A DNA stretch of 64,000 nucleotides from Dipteris shenzhenensis (taxonomy: Eukaryota > Polypodiophyta > Polypodiopsida > Gleicheniales), in the NCBI GenBank assembly GCA_047967505.1, contig CM106539.1. One strand, 5' to 3'. The notes under the pieces are model-generated. The model was not told the DNA's origin, ran no database searches, and saw only the letters and a list, made by a program, of their open reading frames with translations. Shown here piece after piece: positions 55,699-64,000 of this stretch. Numbering within the stretch: the first letter of the stretch is position 1; every line of letters begins with the position of its first letter. The position numbers were made by a program, and so were the translations under genes.

Positions 55699-56050
55699 AT
55701 GGCTAACATTCCCGTGTTCTATGGATGGGTTGAAGAAAATCCAAATGAGTATCTTGTGGCCTTCAAGCGCCGTTGTGTTTCTCTCAACTTTCTTACTGAA
55801 GATAGATGGCTGTTGGTTCTTCCCACATTTCTAGAGGGTTTGCTCAAGTGTGGTATGAGAAGAAGGCCGATGATGTTTGCCAAAGCTGGCCAAGGTTGAC
55901 AGCAGTGATGATTGAGTATTTTGGCAAAGAAGAGGAGCCAAAGAATGTGTACCTACAGGTAGCAAACTTGAAGCAGTCAGAAGGTGAGACGATGCATTGA
56001 TATGTGGATCGAGCGACCGTGCTTTTGGATTGTTTAATTGCCATGCAAGA
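55699..56050 (+). pseudogene. E2 gag, capsid part
   Basis: Starts MANIPVFYGWVEENPNEYL and reads FKRRCVSLNFLTEDRWLLVL then, after a frameshift near 55840, SRGFAQVWYEKKADDVCQSW and VANLKQSEGETMH. It has the FxGxxxENPxEYLxxFKRxC opening and the FLxGxAxxWY box of plant gypsy capsids. Breaks: one frameshift and a TGA at about 56000. Confidence 0.75.
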
Positions 56051-56777
56051 GGACAATGTCGGATTTTAAGCTCAACAACAACCTGGGGGGTCCAACTCAG
56101 GGGCATACCCCCACCCCTCATCAGTGATTTATTTACCACCTCCACCTGAAATGTATGGTCCTCCCTTAGATGCTTACGCTCAACAAGGTGTATATCCTCA
56201 CCCTCCACCTAGAAGATTTCCCCAACCTCGCCCATGAGCCCCCCTCCTTCCTACTCCCCCGGCCCCTCCTACTAAAGAGCCCGGAGTCAATGACCTAGCC
56301 AAGGCCCTAAATGATCTTTGGCTTGAGATGGTGGGCATTAGAAATCAACCCAATCACCCTCCAAGAGAAGGTGCCAATGTTGCATGCTACAAGTGCCACC
56401 AGAAGGGTCATTATAGCATGAAATGTCCCAATATTCCAAGGGTGAATCTGCTAAGTGAATCAGGCACCGAGGATTCTGATGTAGAAATCCTTGACCTTGG
56501 GAAGAGAAGTCGTACCACCTCGGACCCCTCTCCAAACCATGGACTGGGCTGCCCTAAGAAGAAGGTGTTCTTCTCAGAGCCCTTAGATGCTAAGATGGCA
56601 TACCCACCAATAGAGAAGACTAAAAGATCTCACAAGAGTAAATGGTCACCCTCGAATTTTCCTATCGACTTAGAGCAAGAAGACTATTCGGTTGTTCAGG
56701 ACCTTGTTCATCGGTCTTTGAGCATCACGCTTTCTCAACTAATAGCATTAAGCCCTAAGGTGAGACGTGAGCTGTAG
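56051..56777 (+). pseudogene. E2 gag C-terminus: Pro-rich linker and CCHC knuckle
   Basis: A Pro/Tyr/Gln-rich linker (PPPPEMYGPPLDAYAQQG) is followed by LAKALNDLWLEMVGIRNQP and the intact knuckle CYKCHQKGHYSMKCPN (C-x2-C-x4-H-x4-C) at about 56385. Then comes an acidic/basic linker and SLSITLSQLIALSPKVRREL, which matches the ITFGQLLALSPKLQKGW box of E1. That shared box ties E1 and E2 to the same lineage. Confidence 0.8.
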
Positions 56778-56834
56778 CAAGGGCTCTCAACAAGGAAGAG
56801 CAAGAAAAAGGAAAAGGTATGAGAGTTTTCTTCT

Positions 56835-57160
56835 ATCTCTGAAGAAATTGATCGGTACCCACATACAGTAGATGTCATCATAGATAATTGCCATGTCAAA
56901 AGTGTGTGTGTCAATGGGGGAGCTGCATGTAATATCATGGTGCCTGGTATCATGAAGAAATTGAATTTGAAAGGCACAAGGCATTCCTCCACTCGAATCA
57001 AGGTAGCAGATGGTTGATGACTCACCACCACGGGTCATTGAGGATTTGCCCATCACTATCAATGGGTTGACCACCACCATCAATTTCTATGTGGTGGACA
57101 TCGAAGATATAGGCAGGAGTTATCTAGCCATACTCGGGAGACCATGGTTGAGAAAGAGTG
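56835..57160 (+). pseudogene. E2 aspartic protease region
   Basis: Reads VDVIIDNCHVKSVCVNGGAA, then CNIMVPGIMKKLNLKGT, then INFYVVDIEDIGRSYLAILGRPWL. The active-site Asp of the DGGAS box seen in E1 is Asn here (VNGGAA), so the enzyme is inactive regardless of the frame breaks. The ILGRPWL closing box is intact. Confidence 0.78.
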
Positions 57161-57413
57161 ATGCAGTCAGCTATTGGAAGACATGACACATGTCTTTTGG
57201 TGCTTCTAAGCAGAAGATCCCGATGCAACCACGTGCCACGGAACCAGAAGAAGAAGAGGAGCAAGACAGTGATACTCTCTCATCCTCGGTGTCTAAATCA
57301 ATGGAAGAATCAAATTGGGGGGAGGAGTACTCATAGGAGGAAGTTTACATGATGGGGGTGTCTCCGACCCACCACCTACTGAAAAGGTAACAGCTACTCC
57401 TCAATAGCTTGAA

Positions 57414-58830
57414 TCTATGCTTTCCCGTGACCTCACTCCGAGTGAGAAAGATGAGTTCCTAGAAATGTTTAAAGATTTCCCTGACCTCTTTGCATCTAGC
57501 TACTACCACCTTTGCCATGTGACTGCCATAGAACACAAGATAGAGCTAAAGCCTAATGCTAAGCCAATGGCTCAGAACTATCAGAGATTAGGGCCCCTAC
57601 AGACCGACGCTTTGTGCTCAGAGTTGTAGAAGCTTGTAGAAGCTGGGTTTATTGTTTCGGTTCACAATACTGAATGGGTTTCACCAGTGGTAGTCACCCC
57701 AAAGAAAAACAACAAGTGGCAGGTCTGCATCGATTATAAGGAACTCAATGCGGCCACCAAGAGGGACCATCATCCTCTGCCCTTTCAAGACCTCATTCTT
57801 GAGAAGGTAAGTGGTCATGAGATGTATACTTTCTGTGATGGTTACTCCGAGTTTTATCAAATTAGAATTGCTGAGGAGGATGTGCTTAAAACCACATTTG
57901 CCACACCTTAGGGGACGTTTGCATTCAAAGTAATGCCATTTGGCCTGGCCAATGCTTCTACTACCTTTCAAAGATTTATGCAGATGGTGTTTTGGGGGTT
58001 TTCTTGGAGGTGTTTTTAGATGATTTCTGTATATTCTTGGCACGTAAGGAGCACGTCATGAAGGTTAGGTTGGCCTTACAAAGGGTCAATGATGCGAATG
58101 GCAGCCTCAACCCTGATAAATGCACCATTGGAGCCACTCAAGGGAGGTTATTGGGGCATATTATCTCATCTAAGAGTATCAAGCCTAACCCCGAGAAGGT
58201 AGAAGCTATCCTCAAACTCTCCCCACCAACAACCAAATGTTAGGTATGCTCATTTGTCAATCTAGTAGGATACTAACGCCACTTCATTGATCAATATGCT
58301 GCTTTGACGCGACCCATGACTATGCTATTAAAAGATGGGGTTGATTTCTCTTGGGATGAGGATTGTGATCATGGGTTTGTACAAATCAAGAGAGCTTTGG
58401 CTTCAGAACCCATTCTATGCAATCCAAATTGGTCAAAGACTTTCTATATCAATCCTAGGTTTGGTGAGCATACTCTAGCAGGTATTCTTCTCCAACAAGG
58501 GGAGGATCGGTTCATGTCTCCCGTTCGATTTGCTTCTCGACAATTGCTCGAAACTGAATGACACTACTCTGAGGCTAACAAACATGCCTTGTCTTTAGTG
58601 TTCTGCATTGAGAAATTTAAGCATTATGTGGCTAGAAAGTCCTTCATTATAATCTGTAGCAATGGTCTTGCAAAGCAGGTTCTTCAATCACCAAATTCCA
58701 TGGGCCGATTGGCCAAATGGTTGGTAGTTCTACAAGAATATGATTTTTCTTTCAAAATTGTAAAGGGGGGTTATTCCAACTTGAAGAATTCTTTGATTGA
58801 TTTAGAGGAGTGCCTCGATGTAACCCTTGT
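57414..58830 (+). pseudogene. E2 reverse transcriptase and RNase H
   Basis: RT opens with EHKIELKPNAKPMAQNYQRL and goes on with WVSPVVVTPKKNNKWQVCID, YTFCDGYSEFYQIRI (motif A Asp), FKVMPFGLANASTTFQRF (motif B), EVFLDDFCIFLARKEHV (motif C, FLDD), LGHIISSKSIKPNPEKVEAI and TRPMTMLLKDGVDFSWDEDC. RNase H follows: SPVRFASRQLLE, HALSLVFCIEKFKHYVARKS, RLAKWLVVLQEYDFSFKIVK. The first RNase H Asp (usually DAS) is replaced in YINPRFGEH and the TDH box reads CSNGL, so RNase H is dead. Stops at about 57627, 57909, 58241, 58274 and 58559 break the frame; at least two lie where relatives have Gln or Arg (C-to-T type). Typical Ty3-gypsy order. Confidence 0.92.
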
Positions 58831-58940
58831 AGCAGCCATAGAAGTTGGGGATCCATGGTATCGTGGTATTCATAGATTTCTGATCGCGTTCTCCTTTCCT
58901 CTAGAAAGTACTAGCTATGAGAGAAAGAAGATCCGCAACA
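58831..58940 (+). pseudogene. E2 integrase start, cut by DNA transposon copy 2
   Basis: DPWYRGIHRFLIAF and SYERKKIRN correspond to the stretch that leads into the H2C2 zinc site of gypsy integrases. The reading stops at the transposon terminus at 58941; the rest of pol would lie beyond the window. Confidence 0.75.
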
Positions 58941-58965
58941 CACTATTCAAAATTTTTGGACTTTC
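58941..58965 (+). repeat. Terminal inverted repeat, transposase-side end (copy 2)
   Basis: CACACTATTCAAAATTTTTG plus GACTT, identical to the gene-D-side end at 31308. Because the two copies face opposite ways relative to their genes, the identical plus-strand ends mean inverted termini. Confidence 0.75.
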
Positions 58966-59286
58966 TCTCCTGGTTTGGACTTTTTTTTGGAGCATATCTT
59001 CTCCACTCAACTTCACTTAGTGAGCTCAAAAATTGGGTTTTTTAGAGCACTAAATGTGTCGCTTATATACAAATATGGCCTTACTAAGCTAAAAAGTCAA
59101 GTGGTGACCTCTAATTTTTTAAAAAATGGCTCAATGAAGCTACAATTCCCAAACTTGTGCATGGTGCCCCCATCCAATAACTATAATAATAATAGTAGTA
59201 GTCTCCTAACTCTAGTTCAATTTTAACACTATGAAGTGAAAATATGACACCATATGAAAAGAGTTTGTTGAATTCAACATATAAGT
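58966..59286. other. Transposase-side subterminal segment of copy 2
   Basis: AT-rich, no coding potential. The part from about 59155 on (CATCCAATAACTATAATAAT) matches copy 1 near 43430-43457 in reverse; the outer 200 bp are present only here. Confidence 0.7.
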
Positions 59287-59420
59287 GGTGTATAGATACA
59301 CCGAATTTCTGAAAAAAAAGAGTTTGTTGAATTCAATATATAAGTGGTGTATAGATACACCCTTTTTTTGAAAAACAAACCATAAAATAAATTATCTTAT
59401 TGGTGGTGTATAGATACACC
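59287..59420. repeat. Three GGTGTATAGATACACC palindromes
   Basis: At 59287-59302, 59346-59361 and 59405-59420. The first two are preceded by AATATATAAGT-like sequence and a GAATTCAA box. They are spaced 59 bp apart, right after the 3' end of the transposase-like gene, and could serve as protein-binding sites at the element end or as transcript-end hairpins. Confidence 0.88.
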
Positions 59421-59453
59421 ATTTGTATGGAAAAAAGCATACAAAACATTATC

Positions 59454-62400
59454 TTATGCATCTAAATCTCGTTCAGAGTCATCAGATTCATGTAATGTAT
59501 TTGCGCTTGATGGGTCAAGTCTTGCTAGATGATGTTTAATATGGACATGCCTTGGATTAGGGATTGTGATACATTTTTCAACATTGTATCCATGCTTCTT
59601 TTTAAAACTTCGTGTCCTCGATTTCCAGCTATGAATAATGCTACTGACTTCCACCTCTGTTAATCCCTCATTATTTGGAACCCATTCACGTTTCTTTTGC
59701 AAGCATCCCTCATAGAGTTGTTTTATTGTATATCTTCTCGGGAGATTTTTCAATGGCTTTGGTTCATACCATAAAGCTGTAAATGTTATAGGAGTTCCCT
59801 TGTCATCCCTTTCTATCTTAGAAACCTTTGCAACCCAAATTGGCCCACCTCAAGTGGTCATCCAACTCTGAACCTGGATCAGATGCCCAAACTACAACAA
59901 ATAGACCCTCTTCAATCTCATTAGATGGTATAAACTCTGGTAAGGGTTTGTCTCCCTTCCTACCACAATATTTTCGAGGTAAAAGGCATTCCTTTGCTTC
60001 CTCCATATCTACTAACATATTTATATCCAAAGGAAAACTTGGTGACCTAGCTTGTTCTGACCAAAAGGATTCACAATATTCAATGCTCATTAAGTTTTCT
60101 TGTCTTTCTAAAGATTGGATAAGTGCTTCAGTTGATTTAATTGTCTCCAAATTCTTAGTTGATTGCTCAGGATATTTCTACATCATACTTTGAAGATGTC
60201 TAGTGAAGGCTTTCAAGCCTTTCATTTCATCTATGTCAAGTGATTTGTTTTTTGCAAGAACAAATCTAGTTTCCTCCAATGGAATTATTCATTGTAATAA
60301 AGCATATGACTCACTCCATAAATGATCTCCATCTCCATTGCATCACTGTAATATTGTTATGCATGTGAAACTGAAAGTAGTGTGGATTTGTGTGTCATAT
60401 TAGGGCATCATCTCATGTTTGTAAATGTGGCTCTATGAATGCTCTCCAATCTACCATCCTCTCTAAGATAGCCACTTCTGATTCTTCCTTGCGAGAACCT
60501 CTAATTTTTTTCCCAATTCAAAATAGCATATCCTCCATTGTCAAAACATCCATTGCCTTCAACTCACTAGAGATAACACTGAAGATTTGATCTATGTCTT
60601 CATGTGTATGGCCGACAAGAAGAAAGCCAACTTCCACTTCTTCAAATATTTCCAAACCAACTAGCATAGAGCATAAAGCAAATATATATTTATTCTTGTT
60701 CTCTCTCCAACAATTATCAGCTTATATTCGCAATGTGTTAGGTAAATATCCGTGAGCATCTCTGACCTTTCTTATTGCTTATTGATGTAACAACCTGGTT
60801 ACTATCATGGTCATGCAAACTATCAATCCATACATCACAAAAGATTCGGTATCCATGTACTAATACTCCACACAAGTGTGTTTTTAGTATACGTTTGCCC
60901 TCTAATGCCGGTGGGATACGTCTATATCATGGCAAAGTGGTTGTCTTCTGGTCCATGCCATCAATGGTGATGCACATGGACTTATCGACATGTGAAATAG
61001 CTTCCTCTCTCCAAGAAGCATACAACTTGTGAGCATCTTGCACATGATGTAAATGGATTGATCACCATTTAATATATCTTCATCCGTGTTGCTCACATTT
61101 ACTATGTTCAATGGCATTTTTAAATTCATCATATGTCTTACATTTTGACATCCTTTGCTTTGATGGTGTCTTGACATGGCAAAAATCTCTACGCCAAATT
61201 TTGTACAAGGTTGATCGGGAAATCATGCTCTCGTCTCTGTCTTGTAAAGTTTTATTAACAGTTTCTAGGACGACCTTCTTTTTCATTCCCAAAGGAAGAT
61301 GTTGTTGGCATTCGACACGTCTAGCTAGCATTGTTTGTTGAAGATGAGGCTACGGTAATGCATGGTCTTCGAGAACTTGCTTTAATGTTGCAGTTGCATT
61401 TTTAGTGCTTCCATGGCATTTAAGCTTGTAGGTATTTCCATGAATTGTATGAACCACTTTTTCTTTCACCTCTGCCCAGATGGTCCAGTATGTGCCATGT
61501 GATAGTCCAGTTAACCATTGATATCCTTGATTGCAAATGGGTCTCCCATTAACCATGGGTTTCAATCTAGGTTTACAATGTCTTGTGCTCAAATCTTGAT
61601 TAGTGCCTTGATGAAGAAAGCATGAAAACTCTTGAAGAATATAGTTATGTCTATTAAGCATTGTCTTACTCCAAATACCAAGGCATATGGCTACACAATC
61701 ATCTTTCCCAACTTTTCTAATGCAAAGTCTCTTGCAACAAACTCGCATAAGCATCCTTTCCATATTCTCCTCGGATAGCATTACATGTCTCTTTAGTTCT
61801 GGAATTGATGCCATGATTCTTCGCCTCTTCACGCTCACATACTTTCTTTTTGTAAATAGTGTCTTGCGTTTTCTAGTTGTAAGACCATCAACCTCGAATC
61901 CATTTCCCTTGAATCTTCATCTTTATAATCAAATGCTGTGTTGGCTTGAGAATTATTTGATACCTTATAATATCTTGGAAATGGCAATCTGGTAGACATG
62001 TCCATTGATGTCAATTTGTTGCCAATGCCTCTTGAATTTTGTGGTTGAACTCTTTCTCCTTCATAACTTAAGATTCTCCCATCTATATTCTCTGGCATGC
62101 TAGCAACAATATTACGAACAATGTGACAAGTCTCAGATTCTCTTCCCCTTTTGCCTTGTGTTCGAGTGGTAACATCATGATCATTGTCACTAATATCATC
62201 AATTCCTATTATTGCATCACTTATCCCATCGATCTTTGCATGTATTTTTCTTTGTGGTCCCATCTTATTATTCTCAACACAAGACAAGTCTTCTATATCA
62301 GTAAGCATGTTTGAGTCACTTGCAACACAAGACAAGTCTTCTATACCAGTGAGCCTGTTCGAGTCACTTGCAACAGAGGACAAGTCTTCTATACCAGTGA

Positions 62401-63265
62401 GCCTGTTCGAGTCACTTGCAACACATGACAAGTCTTATATACTAGAAAGCCTGTTCGAGTCACTTGCAACACAAGACAATTCTTCTATACTAGTGAGTAT
62501 ATTTGAGTCACTTGCAGCACAAGAAACCTTTTCTACATCAACATCTGTTACTATAATGTCCTCAATACCTGTGAGCATGCCACTATGATACTCTTGATTA
62601 TTACTATAGCTTATTATCAATTTGGATCCCATTTGTGTTATAGTCCTTTTCTTCTGATAATATTATGTTGTGTCTTCCATGACATTGAAGGAAACTGTCT
62701 TGGGCAAACTTGATTTCAAGAAAGCTAACCCCCATTTACAAGTACTATGAACTTGTAGTTGAGATGTAGTATTATGGATGTCTAAATGTGAAGTACTATT
62801 TATTGCATTTTGAATGACACCTGGACTAGTCAACTTAATTATCTCCACTATACAGAGAAAACTTTGAGCATAGTCCTCAAAGTTGCCAATTGCTAAAACT
62901 TCTCCGGAGCAAGATAACATCTCTACTTTTTCCCCCTCAAAATAAGTTTTCTTGATATCTTGAAAGTATGTCTTTGGAACAATTTCGTCTTGGTCCCAGA
63001 GTGTTCTATGTGCTTGCATATCAAATATGTCACATTGTAAGATATCTCCCAATGTTTCAAAGTCTCCATGTGGATATTTTAAATGTACTTCAGGATTTAC
63101 AATGTTGGTGATTATCACTACACATCTTCTCTCACCACAATGTTGGAAATGACACACATTCATAGGATCAAGACTATGAATTCGTCCAAAAGCCACCACT
63201 TCATTCTTCTTATATAACACCACATCCATACCCTCTGTTAGGGTGAATACATGTTTTATGTACAA
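59454..63265 (-). pseudogene. DUF7869-like DDE-type transposase, broken (copy 2)
   Basis: Most complete copy. From 63265: FTLTEGMDVVLYKKNEVVAF, VCHFQHCGERRCVVIIT and the VHLKYPHGDFETLGDI domain; 16-residue repeats of LTGIEDLSCVASDS type (62560-62290); a basic patch; GLSHGTYWTIW (about 61500); STLYKIWRRDFCHVKTPSKQ (about 61190); a core matching gene B (60.9-60.5 kb); then the C-terminal part absent from copy 1: ECLLPRKYCGRKGDKPLPEF, VVVWASDPGSE and, after a frameshift at about 59840, WYEP, REWVPNNEGLTEVEVSSIIH and a basic Ser-rich tail ending ESDDSERDLDA. The start at 63265 is uncertain: copy 1 has a splice-acceptor-like ACAG here, so a first exon upstream is likely. Frameshifts (about 61837, 61100, 60780) and stops (DTT-stop-YYQ at 62662) inactivate it. 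DUF7869 membership is from memory of its motifs. Confidence 0.8.
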
Positions 63266-63359
63266 AAATAGATTAGCAACTCAAAATGAACATAATAAAT
63301 AATCATTGAGCTTATTATTACTTAGTAACTTCTATATCAAAATTAGCGGAGAAGGCATT

Positions 63360-63590
63360 AAACCTAAACCCTACATCCTAAACTTTAAACAATTAATACC
63401 AAAACATCTTAACCACCGTAAATCCTAAACTTTAAACATTTAATTCCTAAACCCTAAATCCTAAACTCCTAAACAATAAATCCTAAATCTTGAACCCTAT
63501 ACTCTAAATCCTAAACCCTAAATCCTAAATCTTAAATTCTAAACCCTAAATCCTAAACCCTAAACCCTAACCCTAAAACACAACCAAAAT
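63360..63590. repeat. Degenerate CCCTAAA array (copy 2)
   Basis: CCCTAAA/TCCTAAA units, best preserved at 63525-63580. In the gene's own direction it equals the TTTAGGG array at 39790-40010 of copy 1, in the same place relative to the gene. Confidence 0.88.
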
Positions 63591-63599
63591 TTAATGAAT

Positions 63600-64000
63600 T
63601 TTTTTAATTTGTGCAACAGGTTGGATATATCCCCCAACCTGTTGCTCAAGCAACAGGTTGGGGGATATATCCAACCTGTTGCACAAATCAAGAATTTTTC
63701 TTATTTGTGTAACAATTTGATATACAGTTGGGGAATATATCCAACCTGTTGCACAACTCAAGAATTTTCTTGATTTGTGCAACAGGTTGGATATAACCCC
63801 CAACCTGTTGCTCGAGCAACATGTTGGGGGTTATATCCAACCTGTTGCACAAGTCAAGAAAATTCTTGATTTGTGCAACAAGTTGGTCGAGCAACAGGTT
63901 GGGGGTATATCCAACCTGTTGCACAAGTCAAGAAAATTCTTGACTTGTGCAATAGGTTGGATATACTTGAGCAACAGGTTGGGGTCACCCCAATCGAGGC
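63600..64000. repeat. Large-hairpin array (copy 2), runs off the window
   Basis: Near-perfect palindrome at about 63604-63695 with centre AACCTGTTGCTCAAGCAACA, repeated at about 63770-63860 and 63880-63960 with loops TCAA or TCGA. Same core and outer TTGATTTGTGCAACA phrases as 38560-39780. Confidence 0.9.

Larger units (their letters stand above)
58941..64000 (-). mobile_element. Two-gene DNA transposon (copy 2), transposase half
   Basis: The element begins with the same 25 bp as 31308-31332. It contains subterminal palindromes (59287-59420), the DUF7869-like gene (59454-63265, -), a telomere-type array (63360-63590) and the hairpin array (63600 on), then leaves the window. A gene D homologue should follow to the right if the element is as in copy 1. 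Insertion target: integrase start of E2. Confidence 0.7.

Overview
The window is a repeat-dense, AT-rich piece of a land-plant nuclear genome. The evidence is plant-type Ty1-copia and Ty3-gypsy retrotransposons, a CACTA-type terminus, degenerate plant telomere-type CCCTAAA repeats, a satellite of about 182 bp, and a piece of a calcium-dependent protein kinase (CDPK-like) gene. Nothing fixes the species. The density of old nested elements and a DUF7869-like protein family would suit a fern, lycophyte, bryophyte or gymnosperm with a large genome, but this is inference. No intact host gene was recognised; nearly every coding stretch is a broken mobile-element gene.

Layout. 1-622: end of a copia element with its 3' LTR. 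1290-5520 (-): decayed gypsy element. 5.6-21.5 kb: low-information DNA with microsatellites, local duplications, one CACTA terminus with subterminal repeats (10255-10758), the CDPK fragment (about 12.8 kb) and an old transposase-like pseudogene (copy A, 18366-21600, -). 21751-26741 and 49688-51355: two blocks of one satellite. Between them lies a nested stack. A gypsy element (E1) has LTRs at 26742-28636 and 43531-49685. Its pol is interrupted at 31308 by a DNA transposon reaching about 43457, and its right LTR is split by a deleted copia element (44222-48568) with a clean 5-bp target duplication. A second gypsy element (E2, + strand) runs from about 51.4 kb to 58940, where a second copy of the DNA transposon begins (58941) and runs off the right edge.

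The most interesting object is that DNA transposon. In the 31308-43457 copy two genes diverge from a central region: an unrecognised protein of roughly 700-830 residues (gene D, -) and a DUF7869-like, apparently DDE-type protein (gene B, +). The centre holds large near-perfect palindromes built on ACCTGTTGC/GCAACAGGT, an extremely GC-rich strand-skewed tract and inverted telomere-like arrays. Both outer ends share a 25-bp terminus starting CACACTATTC and subterminal palindromes of the type GGTGT-N4/6-ACACC. The far-end terminus is lost from the first copy but present in the second (58941). All copies carry stops and frameshifts, many explicable as C-to-T changes at glutamine codons, as expected of methylated, silenced elements.
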